Notes: generated by a model not told the origin, from the letters alone. Shown: positions 44,013 through 55,780, counted from the first letter of the stretch. The stretch: DNA of 64,000 nt from Toxonevra muliebris (GCA_963691655.1 OY829329.1:13530708-13594707); one strand, 5' to 3'. Numbers and translations: made by a program.

Positions 44013-44949
44013 GCAAAGGACGGGACGGTCGCAATTTCAAAGCTTATTTTAGTGGCTTCGTTAACAATGAAAACAAACTTAAAAAAATTTGAGTCATATC
44101 ATTTTTTATGCAAAATTTTATGAACTTGATGAAATCTGCAGTCAAAATAAAAAAAAAAATTAAAATTCAGGAAGTTATGCTCACAAAAACATGATTTTTC
44201 GATTATATAAATTATTTTCGGAATGAAATCATCAAAAAAGCCCATAATTTTCAAATTAAAGTGGCTGTAATTTGAAAATTGCTCTGCAGTTGTTCTCATT
44301 TGTTTTTTTTTTTTTTATTTATGGGATTTAGAAAAATTGTGTGGAACAAAAACTTCTTAAAATGAATCATAAAATATGCTATAATTTTTTCAGAATTTTT
44401 TGAAAAAGTTTTGATATTTTTTAAAGTTTCATAATTTTTAAAAATTAAAAAATTCATTCGAAAATTCTAAAAAAAATTAGAACGTATTCTTTGATAAATT
44501 TTAAGAAGTTTTTGTTCCATAAAATTTTTTTCTAAAGTTCACCCGTCTTATGTAAAAAATTCCTGAAAGTTTTTTTGAAGCGACTTTTCGCGTTCAAGCC
44601 GCCATTTTGCATATTTACACGCTGAATTTTGAAACACCAAGTGACACATTTTGAAGTTGAGGATGCCGGAATTTCATCCAATAGAGGTATTTCTCTTGAT
44701 GATTTCATTCCGAAAATAATTTAAGAAAAACAATTTTTAATCGAAAAATCATATTTTTTGATGAATAAGTGGGCATAACTTTTTGAATTTTAATTTTTTT
44801 TTTTTTTATTTTGACTGCAAATTTCGAAAGTACATAAAATTTTGCATAAAAAATGATATTGGTCAAATTTTTTTCAGTTCGTTTTCATAGTTAACGGAGC
44901 CACTTAAATAAGCTTTGAAAATGCGGCCGTCCCGTCCTTAATGGGTTAA
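44013..44949. mobile_element. Foldback element with about 230-bp inverted arms
   Basis: The left arm (about 44013-44240) and right arm (about 44695-44945) are highly similar inverted copies; both contain AAGGACGGGACGG, CAAAGCTTATTT and CATTTTTTATGCAAAATTTT. A second inverted pair lies nearer the centre (44330-44380 against 44495-44545). The right end reads TTAACCCATTAAGGACGGG on the minus strand, so a TTAA family is likely; the left TTAA is not preserved. Almost the whole 0.9 kb can fold on itself. No coding sequence. Confidence 0.85.
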
Positions 44950-46403
44950 GCAGGATTTTGAATAGCTTTCACTATTCTGTGAAAAGTTTTCACTACTATA
45001 AAAGTTTCATATAGAATTCATTATTATTTCAATAATATTTTTGCCCAAATTTTTCAAATCAACGAACTATATTGGCGGAGTGTCATGTGACACAGCTTGC
45101 CAATATGATAAAGAAAGCCTCAGAAGAAAAAAAATGTTTGAATGAATCCATAAGAGAATGTTTATTTTTGTACTTAACAAAAGCATGTAAAAAATGCACT
45201 TATCTATTTTTTTTTTTTTGCATAAAGGTAGAAGGAAGAACAAAAAAAGAAAGAAAAAAAACACTAAAATGGAATTAATGCGCTATTTGCATCAACCTAA
45301 ATAGCTTATGTATGTTGATAGTAAAGCTAAAACTACTACTCCTAGGTACAAAGACATCGAAAATACCAGCAACAACAAGAAGAGCATCAACAGCAACAAA
45401 AACAAATGACGACAATAACGACAAATGCCATTGTTCGACGTCACTAATGCCACTTGTCATTTTGAGAACAAAGAAAGAGAGAGAGAGAGAGAAGAATGTC
45501 TGGAAAAACGTTGCCAATCTATTACTAGTAAAAGACAAAGACATTGTGCTCTTGTAATTGCAGATTACTTGATTTGGTAGGTTAGTAGGAAAAGGTAAGG
45601 GCGGTTACAGCAAGTAGTAAGGGTTGTTAGTACCTTCACCATTATATGCAGGTAACACTGTTCAAATGACAACTCCATTAAAATGTGTAGGTATCTATCT
45701 AAGCATCTATACCAATGCTATAACGCATTTTGCATTATTATTTTGAACATTTGCTAAGAGTTACATCAAAAAGGTAAGATTAAGTATATTCAATTTTTAT
45801 TTGAAGTAACTTAAGTTATAAAAGCTTAAATATGTTTGAAGAAACTTGAAATCGGTTCATTTCACCCCGCTTTTATAAGGTCAAAGTGAACGTATAATCT
45901 TTTTCAAATAGTTGAGATGAATATCTAGAAAATTAGTGATGAAAGGATGCTATTAATTTTGAAATTCAAATCAAAAATTTATGTTCAAATAAAAAAGCAA
46001 TTGAAATCGATTTTGAAGTTTAGCAAGGCAGGATTAAGGTTTCGGAACAGGATAACTAGAATAAAATGAGAGAAAAATATTTTATACAACGTTTTTCAAT
46101 AGAGATATAACTGTTTTGTATTTAGATAAAAAACTAAATAATTGAGATATCGGGATGAAATTTATTCCAGGTGTAGTAGACATGTTAACCCAGTTGCACA
46201 AACAGTGAGTACTCCTCAAACGATTAATGATTTCATTACTCCAAAAGGAGGGATAAACGAGCAACTCCAATACAGTAACAAAATTTTTGGCTTTCACTAA
46301 CACAATTTCATAATTTTATATGGTCTATTTTTAGAAATAACGATAAACAAAGACAACCTGATTGAGTAGTTCAAATTTGTATATCTTACTCTCTCTTGCC
46401 CAG
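44950..46403. other. Noncoding interval
   Basis: An imperfect inverted repeat at 45069-45107 (ATATTGGC...GCCAATAT around TGTCATGTGACA), CAA/AAC-rich text at 45365-45425 and a GA run at 45477-45492. Open frames at 45072-45278 and 45312-45557 are low-complexity and judged non-genic. Confidence 0.4.
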
Positions 46404-46619
46404 TTAACCCTTTACGGTGGGTAGGGTAAAAACTGCCCCGCATATTTTTTTAGTGAGATATATTTTAACTCACCTCGAAAAGTTGAAATTGCTTATAATC
46501 ACACAGTTTAATATTTTATTTATAGTTTCCCATTCTGCTGATAATGATATAAACCAAAAAAAATTTATGTGGAACTGGTGTTTTTATTTTCTTTAAAATC
46601 GTGTGCATCAAAGAGTTAA
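46404..46619. mobile_element. Possible short TTAA MITE
   Basis: TTAACCCTTTACGGTGGG at the left and, inverted, TTAACTCTTTGATGCAC at the right share only the first ten positions (TTAACyCTTT), with TTAA on both sides. The 216-bp interior is noncoding. It could be a deleted relative of the CCCTTTCGG family or a chance match. Confidence 0.4.
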
Positions 46620-46681
46620 AAATCAGTAACTAGTACTAGAATCATTGCAAGAGTAAAAAAAACAAAACTCAACGACAATAA

Positions 46682-46920
46682 ATTTGCTTGTGTGGCTCAA
46701 TGCCATGCGATGCCAATTTTTTAGCCACAGGTTCGAGCCTGGAAAAGGCAACTCAAGAAAATAATAAATAATTGTAAAACGATAAAACGATAATAGTAAA
46801 TAATAATAAAAAATAATGAACATTATAATTAAAAAAAAAATATAGTGGGATTTAAACCTTGGCGCACAGATATGCTTTGAATGCTTACTGGCGGTTTAGA
46901 CAACTAGTCTATGGCGTCAT
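46682..46920. mobile_element. Two facing tRNA-like (SINE-like) remnants
   Basis: Plus strand 46685-46745: GTGTGGCTCAATGCCATGCG, then B-box-like GGTTCGAGCCTGG. Minus strand 46920-46842: GACTAGTTGTCTAA, then GGTTTAAATCCC. The AT-rich ATAATAAATAAT-type sequence between could be their tails. Cloverleaf pairing is poor in both, so tRNA genes are unlikely. Confidence 0.35.
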
Positions 46921-47246
46921 GAATTTTGTAAGAAACTATTTCCTAGTTTTGTTTTTCTATGCGCGGCCTCCTTTATTACTCCTTTTGGAGGCTAAAACGA
47001 GTACTTCATGCTCTAGGACATGCAATGTTAAAAAGGAGTTCAAAATGCAAGAGCTCTGGAGCAATAGGGAGTAATCGATTGCTCGCTTTGGAGCGCCCAA
47101 TGATTACTCCTACGATCATCCAAAGTTCAACTGGGAAATTTAAGTATGAAATTAGAGCACATTTACAGCGATCGATTCTTTGGAGTCAATTTTGCATCAC
47201 TATTCCACACATATCGGCCGGAACGTTGACAATTTCGCGTTCGATA

Positions 47247-47590
47247 TTATCCCTGATAAACCATAAACCAACGACTTAAAAATAAATCCAACGGCGCTAA
47301 ATCGCATGAGCGAGGTGAGTATTCGACCAGACCATTTGTAGAGGTTATACGATTACCGAATTTCTCCTTCAATAAATCAATTGTTTGACCAGCTATGTGG
47401 CATGTGACACCATCTGGTTGGAACCGGATATCACTAATCTCCAGTCCATCCAATTCTAGTCAAAAATAGTCTTCTAATATATGAAGCAAACTCAATTGAC
47501 CGTTACAAGGCAATCATCTTCATCGACGAAAAAATGCGATCCAATTACACCTCCACTTAAAACGCACGTGGAATTGTTGCTGTCCAATGG
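47247..47590 (-). pseudogene. DD41D transposase, C-terminal half
   Basis: Decayed LSGGVIGSHFFVDEDDCLVT (47570-47510; family form W.GGIIGP.FFE.E....VTVNG) is followed by an open frame at 47247-47453: LEISDIRFQPDGVTCHIAGQ, TIDLLKEKFGNRI and SPRSCDLAPLDLFL. The family form is FQQDGATCHTA...PPRSCDLTPLD.FLWG. There are 41 residues between the Asp of QPDG and the Asp of PLD, the DD41D signature. The frame upstream of it is broken. Confidence 0.85.
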
Positions 47591-48540
47591 TGCATATTTT
47601 GTTTATTAACAAATTCATTAAGCTAAAAATGAGCTTTATAGCTGAAGATGATTTTTCGATGAAATTTAAGATTTTCTTTAAACTTTTGCAGAGCCCTATC
47701 GGAGGAGTTTCGACGCTTCAAATGATTCAACGGTTAGACACCCAAAAAATCCTTGGAGTTACCTTCGATGGGAAGAAACAACATCCTGAAAGTGTTGGTC
47801 GAAAGCATTTGGGACAAGGAAAAGGAAATCATTATTACAACGTACTGTTGCTAACTACGCTGCCCCGATATGGTCACACTATGGGGAGGATTACAAGTTT
47901 TCCAGAATGCAGCACTGCGTATCGCTACAAACTGTCATCACCTTATTTCAAACGAGCATCACCTTTATGTAGAGTAAAAAATTGTGAAGGTTAGGGAGCA
48001 TAATGAGCTTCTTAGTAAGGAGTTTCTCTTGACCTGCCACACTACACTGTTGACCATATGAACAACGAATTGATTTCAAAAGACATCACCTATTTCAAGC
48101 ACAGCATTAGCAGATTCACCAACCAACAACCATTCGATCCTGCAGCATATGCATCTGCCCTCAAACAGCAACAGTCAGAAGCGGTTCTCTCAGCGACTCT
48201 ACAAATCACAAGCCCAATATCGTCCTAAACGGTAGGCCGCCACCAGTTGCTAGTTGCTGATGATGAACGATGGTCACCCAGATCAACGAGATGCACACTA
48301 GCACAACTCAGATCTGGATGGGGCAGGTCCCTAAACTGCTATATTGCCAGGATTTTCAAAAAGATCGCCAATATGTGCCCAGATTGCTATCAATCCCCGC
48401 ATGATACAGAGCACCTGTTTTGCTGCCCACTAAGACCCACTGACCTGAAGCCTCTAACACTGTAGACTATTCCTACTGCCACTGCCCAGTTCTTGGGTCT
48501 CGATCTGACGGAACCGGACAAACACTAAAAATTACGAGGC
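47591..48540 (+). pseudogene. Non-LTR retroelement 3' end nested in the DD41D element
   Basis: Plus-strand blocks: QRLDTQKILGVTFDGKKQ near 47727, VANYAAPIWSH and FQNAALRIAT in shifting frames near 47846-47920, and then an open stretch STRCTLAQLRSGWGRSLNCY, MCPDCYQSPHDTEHLFCCPL (48283-48435), and AQFLGLDL near 48490. This order (KILGVTFD..., NYA.P.W, QNAALRI, LAQLRSG.C..LN.Y, C..C..SPHDT.HLF.CP, FLGL) is typical of one Jockey/CR1-like LINE group. It is 5' truncated and frameshifted. Confidence 0.85.
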
Positions 48541-48559
48541 TTCACTTCTTGAGTTAATT

Positions 48560-48898
48560 TGATCTTTTTCATGAGATCGTTATGCAAAATTCGCCATAAT
48601 GTGAACTTGAAGATTACCAATCCCTGTGAACGGCATGAAATCGAATGATTTAGCTCATTTTGAACTGATGCACTTACGGCTACGGTATTTTCAGTACTTA
48701 GACCGCTTGTCTCACTTGCACAGGAACATTCAATAGTGAAAATGTTGACTCGAATTTATCCATTCTATCCAGTCTAGTGGAACGATAACTATGACCGAAA
48801 ATTGGAGCAAGTACTCTTAAAATAGGGACCACCGATTCAGAATTTCGGTAGTAATTTTTAATCATTTCTAAATTTTGCTGGTTCGTAAACTTCACCAT
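48560..48898 (-). pseudogene. DD41D transposase, N-terminal part
   Basis: From ATG at 48898: MVKFTNQQNLEMIKNYYRNS, ESVVPILRVLAPIFG, RLDRMDKFESTFSLLNVPVQ, then after a stop and shift SISCRSQGL, FTLWRILHNDL and KIKLTQEVKPRNF (to about 48560). This is the N-terminal helix-turn-helix region and linker of the same transposase family as 47247-47590. The reading breaks where the LINE is inserted. Confidence 0.85.
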
Positions 48899-48954
48899 GA
48901 TAAAAATGTAAACTTTGAATGACGTTTTGACATTATCAGTTCAAAACAAAAAAA

Positions 48955-49235
48955 AAAAAAATAAAATGAGTCCCTTCTGCACTCGTCATATGATTGTGAT
49001 AAAATATTTTATACATTGCTGCTTACTTCATTATAATTATTTTCGTTTTAATGCTCAAAAAGTGCAAATAAGGAATTTTAAAATTTTTCATTTTCTTTTT
49101 TCAATGGACTTTCTTCGCTTTTATTTTACAATTTCAATAAGGAAAGAATAAACTGTAAACTAAAATAAACTATGCAATAAAACAACACAATAAATAAAAA
49201 CAATTTTTGATATGTTCCACTATTTCATAAAATGA
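48955..49235 (+). repeat. Dispersed repeat, copy 1 (pair with 55485-55780)
   Basis: TTCTGCACTCGTCA near the left, ACTTTCTTCGCTTTT in the middle and AACTATGCAATAAAACAACA, then CAATTTTTGATATGTTCCAC near the right are shared with 55485-55780 in the same order and orientation. No coding or terminal-repeat structure is visible. Confidence 0.65.
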
Positions 49236-49365
49236 TGAAAGTGCAGAGATTCTATGTGCTAAAGTCTTGCTGTGCAATCTAGGCAAACATTTCTTGAGAA
49301 AAGAAGGTTGGGCTAACTTTGACTTATATATGAGAGGCTGAGAGGAAAATTAGTATAACTTCTAC

Positions 49366-50165
49366 GTTCAGAAAAAAATAGAATAATTTTACTTAAGAGT
49401 TAAAATGAAACGAAATAGTTTAAGATCAAAAGTGAAACAAAATATGTTCAGAGCAAAAATGGAACAAATTACTATGCTGTTTTTGCTCTGAAAAAAATTT
49501 TATACCATTTTTGCTCATACTTTTAAATCGTTTAAGCAGTCGACCGGTGTTGCATCTTGCTGCTGGTTTCTACGTTTTTATGCTTCAAAAATTCCAAAGA
49601 GCGAATTGCGACCTCTTAATAATCTCTACTCTTTGTTTATCACTAAACCATAAAAAAGAGGATGAGAGGAAAAGTCTCAGCTCAGAAAAAAGTGGAATAA
49701 TTTTACTTAAGGCTAAAGCAATACGAAATATGTTCAGAGTAAAAGTGAAAAAAAAATATGTTCAGAGCAAAAATGGAATAAATTACTATGCTGTTTTTGG
49801 TCTAAAAAAAATTTTATCCAATTTTTGCTCATACTTTTAAATCATTTAAGCAGTCGACCGGTGTTGCATCTTGCTTCTGGTTTTTACATTTTTATGTTTA
49901 AAAAATTCCAAAGAGCGAATTGCGACCTCTTTACAATCTCTACTCTTTGTTTATCACTAAACCATAAAAAAGAGGATGAGAGAAAAAGTCTCAGCTCAAA
50001 AAAAAGTAAAATAATTTTTCTTAAGGCTAAAGCGACACGAAATATGTTCAGAGCAAAAGTGAAACGAAATATGTTCAGAGCAAAAACGGAATAAATAACT
50101 ATGTTGTTTTTGCTCTGAAAAAATTGTTATACCATTTTTACTCTTACTTTTAAGTCGTTTCATTG
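49366..50165. repeat. 314-bp tandem repeat, about 2.5 units, each with a hairpin
   Basis: Corresponding points lie at 49366, 49680 and 49994, an exact 314-bp period, with high identity (AAGCAGTCGACCGGTGTTGC in both full units). Each unit contains TTCAGAGCAAAAA followed within about 20 bp by its reverse complement TTTTTGCTCTGAA (for example 49447-49459 with 49480-49492). The open frames here are copies of one another and not genes. Confidence 0.88.
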
Positions 50166-50204
50166 TCATTCTAAACCGTTCTTGCACTGAGATTCCAAAG
50201 TACT

Positions 50205-50447
50205 TCATTTTTCTCTTATATAAATTTTAGACCGCTTTTCGTCTCTGCCTGTCATATGCTGAAAAACTTCAAGTAGGAAACTGTTTATTTTTTTAGGGAC
50301 TGAGTCGCCCTCGCGACAATTCGTGCAATTCGTTCTTTCGTAAACCCTTCGTAAGGCGTCGGTTTTAAGCAGCTCATCCGAAAAGTGATCTTTATCCACA
50401 GCCTTCGAGTTCTTTTTTTGCCAAACAATAACGCCGAAAAGATACAA
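50205..50447 (-). other. Unrecognised 80-codon open frame
   Basis: Its composition is less AT-rich than the surroundings and its translation is not low-complexity (KDHFSDELLKTDALRRVYER, TNCTNCREGD). I do not recognise it. It has no clear upstream exon, but a CAG at 50278 preceded by AAAAAAATAAA on the minus strand could be a weak acceptor. It could be a transposon remnant or an exon of an unknown gene. Confidence 0.25.
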
Positions 50448-52499
50448 TACAAAACAATAAGTTAATATGAAGAATTGTTTAATATCCTCACATTTCTATA
50501 TAAATACACGAAAGCAGCAGCAACAACAAATGTTAAGCATTTTTCAATACAAATACACATGAGAGAGGATTTTCCTATTTTGAACATACGGAAATTGAAT
50601 ATGAGCTTATCGCACTATTTCTATCAAATTCAGCGAAAAATTAAATTTCATAAAAATAACTAATATTTTTTCTTAGCTCACTCACTCACTCTCTTTCTCT
50701 CTATCTCTCTCTCTGTATTCGTTTGATAGGACAACATGACAAGCGACAGCAAAATACATCTTACACAAACTCCCAAAATCCGATCCATAATAATGTGTGA
50801 AAAGTATTTTTACGCACTAACAGTAAATAAATAGAAAATACAAAAAGAAATAGAAAGAAAATGCAGTAGAGCTTCTTCTTATAGATGTCGAAAAAAAAAA
50901 AAATTGTAGCGTTTATAGCAATATTAACCCGCTTATGCCACATCAACAAACGTTCTTGCACCCAGAGCAAATGTACATTTGAGAATTTGCTGCAAAGTAA
51001 GTAACAGCTACTTTTAAATATAAGGATGTATATATATCTGAAAGGGCTCAATACACACACACACACACACACACACTCACCAAACCCAACAGCTACAAAC
51101 AACACTAATGCCACAAATGAGTATGCAGCAGCAGCAGGAGCAGGAAATGCGGGGTATGGGTTAAGACGCAGCTCATTTCATGCATGCTTCATACTTCATA
51201 CATAGTATAGCATATTCCTTTAAGATTTCCATTCATAACTAAGCATCCTTTCGTTGGAGAATGAAGTAAGTATAAATGTATGTATATATGTCTGTCTGTT
51301 GATATGTGTGCAGTCAAAATGCTGTCAATGTTAACACAAACATTTACTAAAACTCTCCATACATTCCGGCATGATTCTACTAGGGAATAGTGGGAAGTAT
51401 GAAAGCAAGCAAGCAAACAAGGAAACAGGCGGCATTGGCAAAAGAGGTAGAGAGGTGGGGAGTTTCGAGTTCGATGCATATGGAATACGTGTTTGTTTGT
51501 CTGTCCGTTCTTCTCTGTCTGTCAGGCGAAAACCAAACGTTTCCTAAGACGGAAATAAAATTAAGATGAATATGTCGGATTGGGATTATAATATCGTTAT
51601 GACAGGAATGGATAAAGGAAGGGAAATGTGTTGAAATTTTATTTACTGCAACGATTTTTCCCCCCCAAACTGATATTCTTTCCGGAATTTATTTTTTGTG
51701 GTTTCCTTTTTTCTCTATATTTTTATTTATTTTTATATTCGATTTGCAGGAAATTGAAATGTATTTCTTGCATGGCGGATGCGTGTTTCCTATGAAGACA
51801 GTTCGAATTATATTATCAAAATACAAATAAACATACTAATACGAGTATGTATGAGTATGTATGTCTGTAGTTATGCAAAAATATTAAATTAAAAATTTCA
51901 ATTTTAATTTTATGTTTTTCTTCCTTCTTTCTTCTTTCTTTGTGTAGTATATAAATAGCGTAAAATATAAATATTTTGACCCATGTAACAACTCTACGGA
52001 TGCCACTCTGCCCGAGAATGCCCTCAAGGTGTAGTGCCCTCTCTTTCTGATGCCCCCTTTAATCGGTTGCTGCGGTTGTCTTGGTCTTGTTTCCATTTAA
52101 AGGCTCAACGAGCTACAGCAGCTGGCTAAGCCGATGATAGTTGTGGCCAGAGCTAGTTAGTAATGATTACTTTAGAAATTAAGTTCCTCCTCAGTTCAAA
52201 TTCCTTGCAATTGTAATTGTAATGAATTGATTACAAAAGTGAAATTTCTAAATTTTCAATAACTTCTGAAATCCTTTGAGTAATTGTATATATATTAAAT
52301 TACAAATCAGTAGTGGGATTGAGCATTTTCCTACTCCATTACTGAGGAATTAGAATTGTTAATTACCAATTACAATTTCCCGGAATGAATTAGGCTCAAA
52401 AATTTAATTCAATCAATCAAACCAAAAACAGACAAAACTCAACTCAACAAAGACAATTTCAAACAAAAATTTAGTCCAAATTAATAACAAAAATCATAG
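50448..52499. other. Noncoding interval with microsatellites
   Basis: (CA)n at 51054-51076, CTCT runs at 50688-50715, AAGCAAGCAAGCAAAC near 51403-51418, and poly-C at 51661-51666. From about 52400 CAGAC-type repeats appear briefly before the next array. No exons recognised. Confidence 0.45.
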
Positions 52500-53850
52500 T
52501 AATGAATTCAAATTGGAATATTCTGAAGTCAACTTGGAATATTCTGAAATCAACTTGGAATATTCTGAAATAAATTTAAAATATTCTGAAATTAATTTGG
52601 ACTATTCTGAAGTCAACTTAGAATATTCTGAAATGAATTTGGAATATTTTGAAGTCAACTTGGAATATTCTCAAATCATCTTAAAATTTTGTGATATTAA
52701 CTTGGAGCATTCTGAAATAAATTTGGAATTTTTTGAAACCAACTGGAAATCATTTGGGAATTTTCTGAAATCTAATTGGAATATTCTTTAATCAATTTGG
52801 AATAATCTGAAATCAATTTTGAATACTCTGAAATCAATTTTGATTATTCCGAATTCAACTTGGAATATTCTGAAGTAAATTTGGAATATTCTAAATCAAC
52901 TTGGAATATTTTCAAATCAACTTGAAATATTCCAAATCAACTTGGAATATTCTGAAATCAGCTTGGATTATTCCGAAATCTATTTGGAATATTCTGAAAT
53001 CAACTTGGAATATTCTGAAATCAACTTGGAATATTCTGAAGTAAATTTGGAATATTCTAAATCAACTTGGAATATTTTTAAATCAACTTGAAATATTCCA
53101 AATCAACTTGGAATATTCTGAAATCAGCTTGGATTATTCCGAAATCAACTTGGAATATTTTGAATTCCAATTGGAATATTCTGAAATCAGCTTGGAATAT
53201 TCTGAAATCAACTTATAATATTCTGAAATCAATTTGGAATATTCTGAAATCAACTTGGAATATTTTGAAATCAACTTTGAATATTCTGAAATCAACTTGG
53301 AATATTCTGAATATAACTTCGAATATTTGAAATCAACTTGGAATATTGTAAATCAACTTGGAATATTCTACAGTCAACTTAGAATATTTTTAATTCCAAT
53401 TGTAATATTCTGAAATCAACTCGGAATATTCTGAAATCAACTTGGAATATTTTGAAATCAATTTGAAATATTCTGAAATCAGCTTGGAATATTCTAAATC
53501 AACTTGGAATATTCTAGAATCAACTTGGAATATTCTGAAATCAACTTGAATTATTCTGAAATCAGCTTGGAATATTCTTGAATCAATTCGGATTAATCTG
53601 AAATCTATTTGGAATATATTGTAATTAACTTGGAATATTCTGAAATCAACTTGAAATATTCTTAAATCAACTTGGAATATTTTAAAGAAAAATATTCTGA
53701 AATCAACTTGGAATATTCTAAATCAACTTGGAATATTTTGAAATATTCTTAACTAAATTCGAGATATTCTGATATTAATTTGCAATATTCTGAAAATAAT
53801 GCGGAATGGTCCAAATTAAATTTGAAGTATTCTGAAATTCAACCAACTAC
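52500..53850 (+). repeat. 21-bp minisatellite array (GAATATTC), about 60 units
   Basis: The consensus TTGGAATATTCTGAAATCAA plus C is 21 bp. Units vary by substitution and by 1-3-bp indels from 52513 to about 53840. Because 21 is a multiple of three, stretches translate as seven-residue repeats (NLEYSEI, 52513-52791); other stretches shift frame. Each unit has the palindrome GAATATTC. The copy count is estimated by eye. Confidence 0.93.
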
Positions 53851-55484
53851 TAGATCATAGAAGGAAATTGTAGCGGGCGGGGGTGTGGGGGGGTAAGCTG
53901 GAGGATAAGTAAGTAAGTAATTGAGGAGAATAAGCTAAGTCAGCTTATTCTTTTCCTCTCGACCCTGGAACTAACTGTCAGAAACTTTAGCTGGCATCCA
54001 CGTTGAGTTTATATTCCAGTTTATTGGTGGAGTTGATATATTTTTCATCAACATTTAACAGTAAAATTTCTTGACTTATTCTATAGTTCTATAAACTATT
54101 TAGTCAATCAACAAAATATGTGCTAACTAATAAAATATATGAATAACAAATTATGATGAAAAAAGCGGATGTCTAAATATCTGGATACATGAATTCTCCA
54201 AAGTTCCTTAAATAGCCACGTAAACAACATTCACACAATTTTTAAATACATAAAATATTTTTAGGTCCAAATGCTTAATAAAATAACTAACTGCTAATAA
54301 TATAACCTCAACTCACAAAAAAAAAATAAAATAACAAAATAAAAAACACAAGCAGAAAACAGAAAAAACGTTAACAAAAAATATTTTTTTGAAACTTACA
54401 TAAAATGTCACCTGCGGAATTTTTCGGTATATGAATGTAGCTGGAAGAAAAAGTAAAGAATTCTTTGTATTTTCATCTTTCTTCTGCTAGTAATGCAAGC
54501 ATTTTTGGTTTGTCTCTTTTTCTTTTTTGCAGCTACCTAATGAAAAACCAAAGGAATTTTTTAACAACAGAATTTTCACTTTTCTATGTCATGCATGAAT
54601 ACATGCAAATGTGTGTGTATGTGTAGAGATATACATATGTATATGAGAAAACAAACGATGTTGAAAATATTTTTGCACAGTCATCGCCTTGAATGCATAT
54701 GAATTCTTTTCTAAAATCTTTCCCCTCCTTCCCCCAATTCAACTCGTTTCAAGCTTTCACCTTTGCATCATCATTGATGAGGTTTTACAGTAACAGTGGA
54801 TTTGTGTGTTTATGTGTGTGTGTATGTTTGCATGAAATTGCACTACACGTCGTATACTCAACTTTATTTTCTACTCGTAATGTATATAAAAAAGTTAATA
54901 TAATACTTTAGTTAAAGTATTTTTTCACAAAAACGAAAAAGAAGAAAACAACATCCAGAGTTGAAGTATAAACTGCTGCCAGTTTGCCAGGAGCAATATT
55001 TCTTTACAACAACAACAACTAAAAATATAACTGCCAAACGCTATTCACCACTCACAGTAATTCTGCGCTGAAGCTTAAGAATCTTTTAGTTACTCAAACA
55101 TATTTCTTTTTTCCCCCCTTTCCTCCTAAGAACTTCTTCTTTTCATTGTTACAAGTAAAATAGTTGAAATAATTTATTTATGGCAGATGCAGATACTATG
55201 CAAATGAGAGTTTGTATCTATGTATGTATGTATGTATGTATAGCAGACTTTAGAGATCAAGAGGAGTAAAGAAATCTGTTGATTTCAGTTGTAGTTTTAA
55301 GTTCCATGAAAATTTTATGCTTTTTAATAAAATAAAATAAAAAGTTCATAAGGAAATAAAATATTATCAATTGGTGTATTCGGCAATAGAATTTGAGATT
55401 AGGAGGCTAGTTTGTGAGTCTTATAAGAATGTAAGGTTGGGAAGGGAAGCTATTGGCATCCCGTAGGGTTTCTATAACAAAAAT
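53851..55484. other. Noncoding interval
   Basis: A G-rich patch GCGGGCGGGGGTGTGGGGGG at 53874-53893, TG-type microsatellites at 54610-54640 and 54805-54830, and GTAT repeats at 55222-55240. No coding signal. Confidence 0.45.
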
Positions 55485-55780
55485 AAAATGAAACCATTCT
55501 GCACTCGTCACATGATGTGATAACAAACTTAACGAACTGTTGTTTACTTTATTATAGAAGTTTTCGTTTTTATATTCCAAAAAGAGCAAAGCCCATGTGT
55601 TTTTTTTTTACTTTTTATATTCTATTCTCAACGCACTTTCTTCGCTTTTTGCAAGTCTACCTAGCCTAATGTTGATATTATTTTCTAATTCTAATTAGAA
55701 AAGAATATAGGTACTATAAAATAAAATAAACTATGCCATAAAAATATAATAAATAAATACAATTTTTGATATATTCCACT
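55485..55780 (+). repeat. Dispersed repeat, copy 2 (pair with 48955-49235)
   Basis: Collinear with copy 1 (TTCTGCACTCGTCACATGAT, CTTTCTTCGCTTTTTGC, AAACTATGCCATAAAAATAT, CAATTTTTGATATATTCCAC). It sits directly left of the roughly 168-bp array; copy 1 sits directly left of the 314-bp array. Confidence 0.65.

Larger units (their letters stand above)
47080..48910 (-). mobile_element. DD41D (rosa-type) mariner-like element interrupted by a LINE
   Basis: Transposase N-terminal sequence lies at 48560-48898 and catalytic C-terminal sequence at 47247-47590, both on the minus strand, with an oppositely oriented LINE fragment between. Terminal repeats are not certain; GGAGTAATC...GATTACTCC near 47068-47105 is a candidate feature of one end. 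Confidence 0.75.

Noticed and set aside
44013..44949. Assembly artefact (inverted duplication of a read end)
   Set aside because: The arms differ at many positions and the centre is asymmetric, which points to an old biological foldback element.
45312..45557. 81-codon frame as a gene
   Set aside because: Its translation reflects CAA/AAC and GA repeats; no motif and no supporting structure.
49511..50094. Paired frames MLILLNRLSSRPVLH... as duplicated genes
   Set aside because: They are the same frame in two 314-bp tandem units, AT-rich, without motifs, and overlap hairpin repeats.
52513..53330. Open frames with seven-residue repeats (NLEYSEI and similar) as a repetitive protein gene
   Set aside because: They follow from a 21-bp minisatellite; the frame changes wherever the unit has an indel, there is no start context, and no non-repetitive domain is attached.
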